This document shows, piece after piece, positions 32,014 through 39,651 of a DNA stretch of 51,092 nt. The first letter of the stretch is position 1. Each line of letters begins with the position of its first letter. Under the pieces are notes generated by a model that was given only the letters and a program-made list of their open reading frames with translations, was not told where the DNA came from and did not search any database. Source of the DNA: JADKCL01 sp046329055 (GTDB taxonomy: Bacteria; Bacteroidota; Bacteroidia; J057; JADKCL01); contig JAXLVK010000045.1 in NCBI GenBank assembly GCA_046329055.1, forward strand, positions 1 through 51,092, written 5' to 3'. The position numbers were made by a program, and so were the translations under genes.

Positions 32014-32853
32014 TCAAGAAGGCGCCTTGGAACTTTTCGCAATACTTTTTTCCTCGTTTTCGAGTTTGCGCTGCAGTTTCCTTACGTCTTCAGCTACGGG
32101 TAGGTTTTCCGGCACCACGCCCCGTCCGCGCAGCATCTTCCTCACGGCGACATTGTTCTCAGTGTGTTCCTTGACGATTTCTGTTTCACCTCGCAGGTCC
32201 TTGTCCACGATGTTGTGGCTGGTCAATTCCATCGCGAAATCCTTGGCCTTAATCACGAGGGTTGGTAAGAAATCAGCCAGGGTCCGGTCCTTGGGAATGC
32301 CTAGCCTGATTTTCATTTCGCTAGTGGCGTGTCCTCCGAAAAGTGCCTTGTCACCTTTGGATCGGATGTTTGCGAAGCCGAGTTCGTTGACATTCCTCTC
32401 AAAGAGGAGCTTCGAAAGTTTCTTTTCGGACCTTGAAAGTTTGTCCCGTGCCGCAACCCTCTCGAGCTCGTGCATGCGTTGCTGCACGAGTTCCTGCTTT
32501 CTCGTTTGAACAGCGAAATAGGTCTGAGCGAATGCAACCGGATCCTTGGATGGGTCGCCATTTTGTGCAATCAGGTAGCAGGCGTAGCGGGTGAGGGCGA
32601 TGTCGTCGATTATTCGTCCAGCGCCATTTCCCAAGACAACCTCCTTCGTCACCAAGAGGAAGTGGTCATCCGGGTTGGCACCAGCATTTTCGCATGCTTC
32701 ACGGGCTTTCGCGACCACCTTGAGGAAATTGTCCCACTTCGAGTAGTCGAAGATTTCTTGCAGTTCGCGGGCGCTCCAGCAATCGACACCGTCAATCTTG
32801 AGGCATGCGCGCTCGAACTGTTCGAATAAGAGAATGATTAGATCTTGTTTCAT
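32014..32853 (-). CDS. dinD: DNA-damage-inducible protein D (DinD)
   Basis: A 279-residue protein matching DinD along its length: EQFERACLKIDGVDCWSAREL, LQEIFDYSKWDNFLKVVAKA, IDDIALTRYACYLIAQNGDPSK and YFAVQTRKQELVQQR. In E. coli, DinD belongs to the SOS response and acts on RecA filaments. ATG at 32853 follows an almost ideal promoter with a palindrome across it, so repression by a DNA-damage regulator is likely. The GNAT gene follows 5 bp downstream. The promoter is only 4 bp from the ATG, so the message may be leaderless. Confidence 0.92.
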   Translation of the reverse strand: MKQDLIILLFEQFERACLKIDGVDCWSARELQEIFDYSKWDNFLKVVAKAREACENAGANPDDHFLLVTKEVVLGNGAGRIIDDIALTRYACYLIAQNGDPSKDPVAFAQTYFAVQTRKQELVQQRMHELERVAARDKLSRSEKKLSKLLFERNVNELGFANIRSKGDKALFGGHATSEMKIRLGIPKDRTLADFLPTLVIKAKDFAMELTSHNIVDKDLRGETEIVKEHTENNVAVRKMLRGRGVVPENLPVAEDVRKLQRKLENEEKSIAKSSKAPS

Positions 32854-32857
32854 GGGC

Positions 32858-32889
32858 CAAAAGTAAATTAAAGTTGCACAATGTGCAAA
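32858..32889 (-). promoter_or_regulatory. dinD promoter, consensus Bacteroidota type
   Basis: On the minus strand TTTG (32889-32886), a 20-bp spacer and TACTTTTG (32865-32858) match TTTG-N19-21-TAnnTTTG fully. It is the best promoter in the window. It ends 4 bp before the dinD ATG. Confidence 0.8.
32874..32888. promoter_or_regulatory. 15-bp palindrome over the dinD -33 element (putative operator)
   Basis: TTGCACAATGTGCAA is a perfect dyad (7+1+7) that overlaps the -33 element and part of the spacer. This is where a repressor would block RNA polymerase. A LexA-type repressor is the natural guess for dinD, but the sequence does not match known LexA boxes, so the identity of the regulator is inference. 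Confidence 0.6.
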
Positions 32890-32986
32890 AAATTGTCCGA
32901 AAAAATATCTCAAAGTTGGGCTTGGCTAAAAATGTTGGCTGCGGGTGCTGGCCTGATGCATTGATAAACCGGTTTTGGTGTTCGAT

Positions 32987-33110
32987 GGGGAACATGTTCC
33001 CGGGTTCGGGAAAATGCTCGGATTGCGAAATTTGGCCGATTTTGGGTTGGGGAACATGTTCCCGGGTTCGGGAAAATGCTCAGATTGCGAAATTTGGCCG
33101 ATTTTGGGGT
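32987..33110. repeat. Two tandem 62-bp direct repeats, each with GGGAACATGTTCCC
   Basis: Copies 32987-33048 and 33049-33110 are identical at about 60 of 62 positions. Each starts with GGGGAACATGTTCCCGGG, which contains a 14-bp perfect palindrome. The second copy ends at the stop codon of the VWA gene; the first copy lies about 130 bp upstream of the dinD start. GAAC-N2-GTTC resembles the Gram-positive SOS box GAAC-N4-GTTC but with a shorter spacer. It may be a regulatory repeat or simply a duplicated 3' region. Confidence 0.85.
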
Positions 33111-34204
33111 CAGCGAACGGTTCGGCGACGATTCCTTTGAAAGTCCTGGAATACGTATTCGCCCAATCCATTCAAGCTGGAATAGAACGCTCTTCCGTTG
33201 TTGACCTTGGTGAATTCTTGCACGAATTCTTGTAGCCATTGATCCTTGGCGATCATGAAGGTCGTGATGGGGATCTTGAGACGCCGACATTGGGCGGCAA
33301 GTGTCAGGGTCTTGTTCAAGATCTTGCGGTCTAGGCCCCACGAGTTTTTGTAATACCGGATGCCCTCCTTGATGCAGGTGGGCTTGCCATCCGTGATCAT
33401 GAAAATCTGCTTGTTGGCAGTCTTGCGGCGGCGAAGCAGGTCCATTGCAAGCTCCAAGCCAGCGACGGTATTGGTATGGTAGGGGCCGACCTGTAGGTAG
33501 GGGAGGTCCTTGATCTCGACCTGCCATGCGTCGTTCCCAAATACCAGAATGTCAAGGGTGTCCTTTGGGTAGCGGGTCGTGATCAGCTCCGCGAGTGCCA
33601 TCGCAGTCTTCTTGGCGGGAGTGATGCGGTCCTCGCCGTACAGAATCATGGAGTGGCTGATGTCGATCATGAGCACCGTGGAGCAGGCCGTGGTGTATTC
33701 GTTTTCACGAACCTCGAGGTCATTTTCCGTGAGCCGCTGACTGTCAGGTCCATGATTGATCTGTGCATTTCTGAGCGAATCGGTCATCGCGATTTGCTCA
33801 ATGCTGTCTCCAAACTCATAGGGACGGTGATCGGCGCTTGCTTCTTCGCCAAGTCCGGTTTGCGGGCTGCGGTGACCTCCTCGACGGGCTTTCTTCAGCT
33901 TCCCAAAGATCTCCTCCAAGGAGTTTTGCCGAATCGTCTTCTCGGACTTGGCTGTCAAGTCAAAGTTCCCCTCCTCGTTGTCGCGGATGAATCCTTGGTT
34001 CCGCAGGTCCTCGATGAAGTCACCCATGCCATAGGCGTCATTTGTGAGGTTGTAGCGGCGGTCGAGCTCATTCATCCAGCTCAATGCCTCGTTCACGTCC
34101 CCGTTGGTGTGTACCAGGATTTGCATGAAGAGGCCCTTTAGCCGATCAAACGTCGTCTTGGTGGACTCCGGGGGGATGTATTCAGAGAAGCGGTAGCCTA
34201 GCAT
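33110..34204 (-). CDS. VWA-domain protein, partner of the MoxR-type ATPase
   Basis: A 364-residue protein. The N-terminal third is helical and charged (to about residue 165). The C-terminal VWA domain has an intact MIDAS: DISHS (Asp181, Ser183, Ser185), a threonine in YHTNTVAGLEL, and MITDGKP. Proteins of this type work with MoxR ATPases such as the one at 26475-27986. No signal peptide is present, so it acts in the cytoplasm. The stop codon abuts the 62-bp direct repeats. The gap between the MoxR and VWA genes is occupied by repair-type genes, which is atypical because these pairs are normally adjacent. Confidence 0.88.
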   Translation of the reverse strand: MLGYRFSEYIPPESTKTTFDRLKGLFMQILVHTNGDVNEALSWMNELDRRYNLTNDAYGMGDFIEDLRNQGFIRDNEEGNFDLTAKSEKTIRQNSLEEIFGKLKKARRGGHRSPQTGLGEEASADHRPYEFGDSIEQIAMTDSLRNAQINHGPDSQRLTENDLEVRENEYTTACSTVLMIDISHSMILYGEDRITPAKKTAMALAELITTRYPKDTLDILVFGNDAWQVEIKDLPYLQVGPYHTNTVAGLELAMDLLRRRKTANKQIFMITDGKPTCIKEGIRYYKNSWGLDRKILNKTLTLAAQCRRLKIPITTFMIAKDQWLQEFVQEFTKVNNGRAFYSSLNGLGEYVFQDFQRNRRRTVR

Positions 34205-34247
34205 GTTGCAGAATTACGGAAGAATTGCCGATGAAGGCAAGGGACGC

Positions 34248-34691
34248 TCAATGCTTAGCCGTTTCCACGCGTTGCTTCAATGCAGCATTCATCTGCTCAA
34301 ATCCTGCCTTGGTCTTGGTATTGAGCATTTTGCGGAGGAGCGGAACGAGGATGCCCCGAAATCGCTCGGCATGGATCAGTTCTGTGCCTCCCTTCGCCGT
34401 TTCCTTCAGCTCGAACCGATGTTCCCCGTCAAAAATGCCCCGAATCATCAGGTGCCCCAGCCACTTGAACTCCTTGTTGGGTGTAGCTGCCAACACTTTC
34501 GGTTTGAAGGTCATCGCGCTGCCGCCGGGAGGATGCAGAATGACAAGCAGTTTTTCACCTGGCTTGGCAGTGCCCTCGATGCGCTTGATGAATGGATTCC
34601 AGCTTGGGTAGCTTTCAAAGGCCATCAATTCCGCCCATACAGCGGCTGGTTTCGCATTGATTTCGATTCGGGTGATGATTTCGGTCGCCAT
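34248..34691 (-). CDS. SRPBCC (polyketide cyclase/START-like) protein
   Basis: A 147-residue protein from ATG 34691 (MATEIITRIEINAKPAAVW). The first strand plus VWAELMAFESYPSWNPF is the hallmark of the SRPBCC/AHSA1 fold, and GRFELKE-type strands and a long C-terminal helix (TKAGFEQMNAALKQR) complete it. These small proteins bind hydrophobic ligands. It follows the Crp/Fnr gene by 98 bp in the same direction. The ligand cannot be predicted. Confidence 0.85.
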   Translation of the reverse strand: MATEIITRIEINAKPAAVWAELMAFESYPSWNPFIKRIEGTAKPGEKLLVILHPPGGSAMTFKPKVLAATPNKEFKWLGHLMIRGIFDGEHRFELKETAKGGTELIHAERFRGILVPLLRKMLNTKTKAGFEQMNAALKQRVETAKH

Positions 34692-34789
34692 CTTATTTTC
34701 TTTTTGAGTTTCGGGCTGCGATGGGAAGTTCCATCTCTCAGCGATGACCCAAAATTCAGGTGGCGATCCTGCAAGCCGCTTGACAAATA

Positions 34790-35377
34790 TCAAGAAATGC
34801 GCTTCCGGCGAATTCGACTAAAAGTTTCGGGTGTCATGCCCAGCATGGAGGCGATGTATTGCAGGGGGACTTGCTGAAACAGATCCCTGTGCTGTTCGAA
34901 AAACACTTGGTAGCGCTGCTCTGCGGTGAGCGAAAGGTGCATGAATACCCGTTCTTCCAGCGCCGTGAAGCATTTGGCGATGAAAAGTTTCTCGAGGAGG
35001 TGCCATTCGGGGATGAGGTTCGCCAATCGAGCGAAATCGGAGCGGTACATGCTCAAAATCTCCACCTCAGTGATGGCTTGCACATGCCATCGAGCCGGCC
35101 TCTCAAATACCCAACTCCCCAGGTCCGTGATAAATGTTTCAGGATAGCCGATCCATTGCGTGACTTCGCGGTCTTCCTGCTCGATGTAGGTCCTCGTGAG
35201 ACCGGAGCGAATGAAACTCAGCCTGTCGCATCGCCTGCCTGCTTCTACAAAATACTCTCCCTTTGCCAGGTGCTCTTCCTTGAACATGTCCACGATCAAT
35301 TCAATATGCGACCGCTTTTCGATCCCGAAGTAGGCCGCGATATGAGAATGCAGGATGGGATATTGTGACTCGATCAT
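34790..35377 (-). CDS. Crp/Fnr-family transcription regulator
   Basis: A 195-residue regulator. The cyclic-nucleotide-binding-like domain covers about residues 20-115 (HLAKGEYFVEAGRRCDRLSFIRSG). A helical dimerisation region and C-terminal winged helix follow (VPLQYIASMLGMTPETFSRIRRK). The length and the early end just after the recognition helix are typical of the short Crp proteins of Bacteroidota. No cysteine cluster is seen, so an FNR-type iron-sulphur sensor is unlikely. Its start overlaps the stop of the upstream UDG-like gene (ATGA), so the two are coupled. Confidence 0.92.
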   Translation of the reverse strand: MIESQYPILHSHIAAYFGIEKRSHIELIVDMFKEEHLAKGEYFVEAGRRCDRLSFIRSGLTRTYIEQEDREVTQWIGYPETFITDLGSWVFERPARWHVQAITEVEILSMYRSDFARLANLIPEWHLLEKLFIAKCFTALEERVFMHLSLTAEQRYQVFFEQHRDLFQQVPLQYIASMLGMTPETFSRIRRKRIS

Positions 35378-36039
35378 GGGAGGGCCCTGCGGATGATAAT
35401 GTATTGATCGTAAAGCACTTGCTCAGTGATGCCGGAACGCATTGCTGTGGGCGAAGGCGAGAAAAGAGAATAGACCGCGATGACGCGACCACCCAGATCG
35501 AATGAAAACTCAAGTGGATCCGCGATTTTGCCTTGGCGGGAATTGTCTGCACGGCGGTGTGCCTGTGAGGAGATCCCCAGCTCGCGCAGGTGCCGCTTGA
35601 GCAGACTCAGGCAGCTATTGCCTCCGCTGAGACTCGTGAGGTATATGCGGTCAATGCCAATGTTCGGGAGGAGGTAGCCATGAACGATGTCCTCCAGCTC
35701 CAGGACTGTGAGGTCATTGTCCAGGGCGCTGCCGTTTTTGCGGGTGCAGCGACGGATGATGTTGACCATGGCGCAATCCAGTTGCCTGAGGATGTTTTTG
35801 CGAGCCTCTACCTCCCGATCAGCGTCACGCAGTGTCGGCAGGGAATATTGCACATTGTCCGAGGCGACCCGTGCCAGCGTGTTCCAGAGGCGATTTTGGC
35901 GATTGGGAAAGAAGAATGGATAATCCCATCGCTCACGAGCAGGCGGAAACGTGCCAATGATCAAGCCCTTCGGATTTCCCTCCACAAATGGGGGCACAGG
36001 CAAAAACTCCTCGGTATATGTGTCTGTCGCATTCGCCAT
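35374..36039 (-). CDS. Uracil-DNA-glycosylase-superfamily-like protein
   Basis: A 221-residue protein. GLIIGTFPPARERWDYPFFF and the following NRQNRLWNTLA match the N-terminal motif of UDG-superfamily proteins (the GxxPG-like loop and the FYPNRQNRFW helix). A serine-rich SLSGGNSCLSLL segment sits where the active-site loop of the family would be. Base-excision repair is therefore possible, although no experimentally defined subfamily is obvious. GTG at 36042 is possible, but ATG at 36039 overlaps the upstream stop as TGATG. It belongs to a tightly packed minus-strand run. Confidence 0.7.
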   Translation of the reverse strand: MANATDTYTEEFLPVPPFVEGNPKGLIIGTFPPARERWDYPFFFPNRQNRLWNTLARVASDNVQYSLPTLRDADREVEARKNILRQLDCAMVNIIRRCTRKNGSALDNDLTVLELEDIVHGYLLPNIGIDRIYLTSLSGGNSCLSLLKRHLRELGISSQAHRRADNSRQGKIADPLEFSFDLGGRVIAVYSLFSPSPTAMRSGITEQVLYDQYIIIRRALP

Positions 36040-36488
36040 CACTTTCCGCTGAGGCTGTCCTGTTTCAAAAGCGTCTGCCCTGCAGTCGATTTTTTCGATG
36101 GCTTCAGCTGTGAGTACACCAGCGTCCAGCTCTCATCCATGAAACGCAATATTTCATCTATGGGCAGTTCCTCTATCGCTCCAAGCTTCATAAACCGGTA
36201 ATACTTCCCATCGCCTTGGAGCAATCCATGTGGGTCGGCCACCTGATTCCCAAAGTTGAAGCCAAGATTGATGTGCTTGGTATAGACCGCGTAGCTGACG
36301 AAAATGTCCGTGGACCTCTCGCTGAGTGACCAACCCGCAGCAAGCGCATTTGCCTTGATATAGACAAGCTCCGTGGACTCCGGATAGCGCTCCCAAGCCA
36401 ACTCCCGCAGCCAATGCACCCGCTCCTGCAGTTCCATCGGAAACCTTGCGATTCCCCTGACGATGTCGTCCCGGTCTTGAAGTGCCAT
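36039..36488 (-). CDS. DUF1801 (YdhG-like) protein
   Basis: A 149-residue protein of the DUF1801 type. It has WLRELAWERYPESTELVYIKANALAAGWSL, the conserved strand SYAVYTKHINLGFNFG, and a C-terminal helix DEILRFMDESW. Such proteins have a small alpha/beta fold with no known enzyme activity. Its stop overlaps the next start by 1 bp, so it is translated together with the UDG-like gene. A second DUF1801 member lies at 39652-40020. Confidence 0.8.
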   Translation of the reverse strand: MALQDRDDIVRGIARFPMELQERVHWLRELAWERYPESTELVYIKANALAAGWSLSERSTDIFVSYAVYTKHINLGFNFGNQVADPHGLLQGDGKYYRFMKLGAIEELPIDEILRFMDESWTLVYSQLKPSKKSTAGQTLLKQDSLSGK

Positions 36489-36490
36489 CG

Positions 36491-37027
36491 CTATTTGGAC
36501 ATTTCTACCAGCGTGTTCACAGTGTTCCAGTTGCGCATGGTCGCCATTCCCAGCTTGCGCTCGATGATGGAGTTGGTAAGCTTGGATTTGCCCAAGCCGA
36601 CCGAGTAGTAGGCGTAGCCATGCATGCCCCTCACCTCCAACTTTTCATCCTCGTTGGTATAGGGGCGAATCGCCTCGATCCCCGCTTCAGAAGGCGCCGA
36701 CTCGAAAAAGCAGACGTACATCTTCTTCCCAAACTCCGGCCAATCAGTCGGGTAGGGATTCGAAGCCACGGCCTCCGCCAACTCTGAATGCGTCCTCAAT
36801 AGCGTCGGAACAAAATAACCAAGGCATTGATTCAGGTGCGCCTCGATGTGCTTCCGCAATGCGACGATGTCCGCCTCCGAATGCTGAAAAACCACATTGC
36901 CGCTTTGGATATAGGTCTGTACCGCGGTGCATCCGCCCTTTTCAAAGTGAGCCTTCAGGTCAACCATCTTGATGATTTTCTGACCGGAGACGTTGATGCC
37001 GCGGAGGAGGGCGATGTAGGTGGGCAT
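36491..37027 (-). CDS. DUF1697 protein
   Basis: A 178-residue protein. YIALLRGINVSGQKIIKMVDLK at the N terminus and VQTYIQSGNVVFQH are the DUF1697 signature. The C-terminal MRNWNTVNTLVEM also matches. The family has a two-ferredoxin-like-domain structure and unknown function; it is widespread beside DUF1801 and other small-molecule-type genes. It is 2 bp upstream of the DUF1801 gene and 10 bp downstream of the secreted protein gene, so the run is probably one operon. Confidence 0.9.
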   Translation of the reverse strand: MPTYIALLRGINVSGQKIIKMVDLKAHFEKGGCTAVQTYIQSGNVVFQHSEADIVALRKHIEAHLNQCLGYFVPTLLRTHSELAEAVASNPYPTDWPEFGKKMYVCFFESAPSEAGIEAIRPYTNEDEKLEVRGMHGYAYYSVGLGKSKLTNSIIERKLGMATMRNWNTVNTLVEMSK

Positions 37028-37037
37028 GAGAGTTCAA

Positions 37038-38618
37038 TCAAAACGTCACCAATCCAAACTGACTGCCCCGGCCGAAGCCTTTGAAGTACTTCGCATACAG
37101 CAGCATCTGCCTGGAATTCACCTGCTGACAGAGCTTGGGCCGCACGATCGCGGTGATTTCAGCATTCGCGATGAGGGGGCGTCGCTCGACATTGCCTTCT
37201 GAGTCCACGGTGGCGAGCATCACCACGCCGTTTTTGTCGCGGACGCTGAAGTTGTAGTACTTGCCCTGCTTCGGGATGTCCAGGTTCTTGCGGGTGTCGT
37301 TGAAGATAAAATGGAGCTTGTCCTCAACGATCATCATGGCGTAGGAACTCCAATATCCGTAGTCATTCACGCTCGTTTGACGCTTCGGAATTTTGGTCGC
37401 CCATTCGATTTGCCCATCGGGGCCGATGCTCACGACGATGATATCATTGTAGTGGTAATAGTAAGTGCAGGTCGTCACACCGGTTTTGGGGTCAGTCCGG
37501 CAAACAACGGTCACGTAGTATTGTTCGGCAACCAGGACCGCTCCTCCATCGCCACGGGGTACGATTTCGTCCAAGTCATATTCATAGAGCTCTACGTTCT
37601 TGCCTTTGGCTTCACGCTTCTTGGCGCGACGCTCCTGCCCCTCCGTGAAATTCATGGTAATGAAATCGATGCCAAACTCCTTGGAGCTTTGGCTGGCAAT
37701 GGCCTTGGTCTTCCTGTCAATGCGCAGGTAGTAGCTGCCCTTGATGCTGAAGGTGCCCTTTTCGGAGTAGAATCCGGCGCAAACGATGTCCCTCTTCGGA
37801 GAAACGTCGATGCGCATGTCCGTGATGAAATAGTCCCCAAGCGAGGCGGAGTATTCATCGACATCGTCGCCGTCCTGCCTGTAACTGAGGATCTTGTATT
37901 CGTAATTGGGCTTGCCACGACGCTTGGACTCGCCCCGCTCGGCGTACTTCACGCCCAGGACGAAGACGTTGCCGTCATTGTCCACGGCAAAATCTTCAAC
38001 CGCGAACTTGGCCTCCGGGTAAGGCAAAGTGATGGATTTCGCCCAAAGCTGCTCCATGTCCTGGTCCAGCACTACGATGGAGTATTCCTCCATTTCGCGC
38101 TTTTTGAGGCTTGGGTTGCCGTAAATGAGCACCTTGGAGCTGTCACGCGAAAAGTCGTAAGAGAATGTGCTGAGGCGTGCGCTTCGCTCGAAATGAAGCT
38201 CGCTGATCAACCTTGCAGAGCCCTCTGGAAGAAGCGTCTTCGAATTGACCTTGAGCAGGTAGAGCTTCTTGGTATTGACGGATCCGTCCACAATGGAGCC
38301 GAAAAAGTAGATCCCGCCGTTGCTTTCGATGCAAAACTCGACATCGAGCTTGTTTTCGGCTTGCATCGGCTTGAGCGGGATGAGCTTTTCCATCGCAAAT
38401 GAACCATTCAATTGCTGGAGCTCGATGGATGAATATCCGCGCAGTTTCGGTTTGCCTTTGAGGATCACTGTCCGGTCCGGATGATGACCCACGATGTTCA
38501 AAATGGTGGTCTTGCGGGGCTCCTTCAGGACAGGTCCCAGCTTGACGTCCTGCGCTCTCAACGATGAAAGCAGGCACAAAATGCTCGCAAAAGCTAGAAG
38601 GAGGCGTCTCATCTTCAT
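37038..38618 (-). CDS. Exported beta-rich protein of unknown function
   Basis: A 526-residue protein with a signal peptide (MKMRRLLLAFASILCLLSSLRAQ). ATG at 38618 is chosen as the start of that peptide; the longer frame adds only eight residues. The mature part looks like repeated four-strand blades (IYFFGSIVDGS, NVFVLGVKYAERG, DIVCAGFYSEKGTFS, HFIFNDTRKN), suggesting a beta-propeller. A short basic segment, QERRAKKREAKGKN, interrupts the pattern near residue 330. The end GLVTF has a terminal Phe, but there is no type IX sorting domain. Function unknown. Confidence 0.75.
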   Translation of the reverse strand: MKMRRLLLAFASILCLLSSLRAQDVKLGPVLKEPRKTTILNIVGHHPDRTVILKGKPKLRGYSSIELQQLNGSFAMEKLIPLKPMQAENKLDVEFCIESNGGIYFFGSIVDGSVNTKKLYLLKVNSKTLLPEGSARLISELHFERSARLSTFSYDFSRDSSKVLIYGNPSLKKREMEEYSIVVLDQDMEQLWAKSITLPYPEAKFAVEDFAVDNDGNVFVLGVKYAERGESKRRGKPNYEYKILSYRQDGDDVDEYSASLGDYFITDMRIDVSPKRDIVCAGFYSEKGTFSIKGSYYLRIDRKTKAIASQSSKEFGIDFITMNFTEGQERRAKKREAKGKNVELYEYDLDEIVPRGDGGAVLVAEQYYVTVVCRTDPKTGVTTCTYYYHYNDIIVVSIGPDGQIEWATKIPKRQTSVNDYGYWSSYAMMIVEDKLHFIFNDTRKNLDIPKQGKYYNFSVRDKNGVVMLATVDSEGNVERRPLIANAEITAIVRPKLCQQVNSRQMLLYAKYFKGFGRGSQFGLVTF

Positions 38619-38724
38619 GTTCGCATTTGATTTCGGGTTCAATGTCGGAAGATAGCGAGGGCTGCGTTCCTTTTCAAATCTGTCCAGTTTACTCAGTTAC
38701 AAATTGACAGATCTGGGCCTGTAG

Positions 38725-38913
38725 TCAATTCCGAGGCGGCAATCCACCCAACGGAAAGGTATTGTCTTCATATTCTTCGATTGCCTCCAGCAAGGCCTCC
38801 CGTTCCGCCTCTGCAGCCTTGGATTCAGGGCCCTCCATCAGCTCTGCAAGCCGCACCAACGCGGCATCGTACTCTTCCTCAGTCTCGATGGGGGGAATTT
38901 TGAAGGTGCGCAT
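38725..38913 (-). CDS. HigA-type antitoxin N-terminal segment without a helix-turn-helix
   Basis: A 62-residue protein starting MRTFKIPPIETEEEYDAAL. The pattern IETEEEYDAALVRLAELM, then EREALLEAIEEYED and LPP, matches the N-terminal part of HigA-type antitoxins, in which a helix-turn-helix DNA-binding domain normally follows. Here the frame stops right after GGLPPRN, and no HTH is seen in any frame of the next 80 bp. No HigB-like toxin gene is adjacent. It may be a solitary truncated antitoxin or a free-standing member of the family. The start overlaps nothing; the T9SS gene lies 25 bp upstream. Confidence 0.6.
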   Translation of the reverse strand: MRTFKIPPIETEEEYDAALVRLAELMEGPESKAAEAEREALLEAIEEYEDNTFPLGGLPPRN

Positions 38914-38938
38914 GGATCTCCGGACTCGATGGAATGGC

Positions 38939-39574
38939 TCAGTGTTGTACCAGCAACCGGCCACCAGTCAGTGCCTTGCCGTCCTCGCTGCGAATTTGAA
39001 AGACGTATAGCCCGGCGCGCAGGGTACTGGCATCCACTGAGAAGAATTCTTCCTTGGTCGTCAAGGCGGAAACCACCACCCCATTCATGGACATGATCCG
39101 GAGTTCGCAGGATTGACGGTCGGCATTGTCGAAGTACAGTGTCGAAAGGTCCGTGACGGGATTGGGGCGCAGTTGGTAGCCGGATTGATCCAGCTTCACC
39201 ACGTCGATTCCGTAGCTATGTGTTTCGCCGAGCCTGCCCAAGCCCAAGCGATAGAAATTCCGCCTGTTGGGAACAGGAGCGAGGTCGAGGAACGAATAGG
39301 AAAATGCGTCATCTGGCCCGCCACAAATGCCTGGGACGTGGTAAATGACCTCGTAGCTCGTGCTGTCCACGCTCCGCATGATGTCCACGCCCTCGCAGGT
39401 TGTACCAGGACGCGTGACCCAATTCAGCAACACACGTTCATCGTCGCGGGTAAGGCTGAAGCGCTCCAAATAGGGATCATTGTCCTGGGCCCAAGCACCG
39501 ATGGGTGTCATGATGCAAAGGATGCAGGTAACTGCACGCAGGAGCCGCAGGCCAGATATGAGTTCCATTTTCAT
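38939..39574 (-). CDS. Secreted protein with type IX secretion C-terminal domain
   Basis: A 211-residue protein with a signal peptide ending near WAQ. The C-terminal 80 residues match the type A sorting domain: LRPNPVTDLSTLYFDN, ELRIMSMNGVVV and LRAGLYVFQI, ending GRLLVQH. That domain directs proteins through the T9SS to the surface, where it is usually removed. The central part looks like a fibronectin-III-like module (VLLNWVTRPGTTCEGVDIMR), a common companion. It has a good promoter 10 bp before the ATG. Confidence 0.9.
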   Translation of the reverse strand: MKMELISGLRLLRAVTCILCIMTPIGAWAQDNDPYLERFSLTRDDERVLLNWVTRPGTTCEGVDIMRSVDSTSYEVIYHVPGICGGPDDAFSYSFLDLAPVPNRRNFYRLGLGRLGETHSYGIDVVKLDQSGYQLRPNPVTDLSTLYFDNADRQSCELRIMSMNGVVVSALTTKEEFFSVDASTLRAGLYVFQIRSEDGKALTGGRLLVQH

Positions 39575-39583
39575 GTCGCAACA

Positions 39584-39615
39584 CAAAAATAGTGAATTCT
39601 CCGAACTGCCTCAAG
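39584..39615 (-). promoter_or_regulatory. Promoter of the T9SS-domain gene
   Basis: Minus-strand CTTG (39615-39612), a 20-bp spacer and TATTTTTG (39591-39584) fit TTTG-N20-TAnnTTTG with one mismatch. It ends 9 bp before the ATG at 39574. Confidence 0.65.
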
Positions 39616-39651
39616 GGCGGAGGAATGACCGGAAATGCGAAATTCAGCCCC

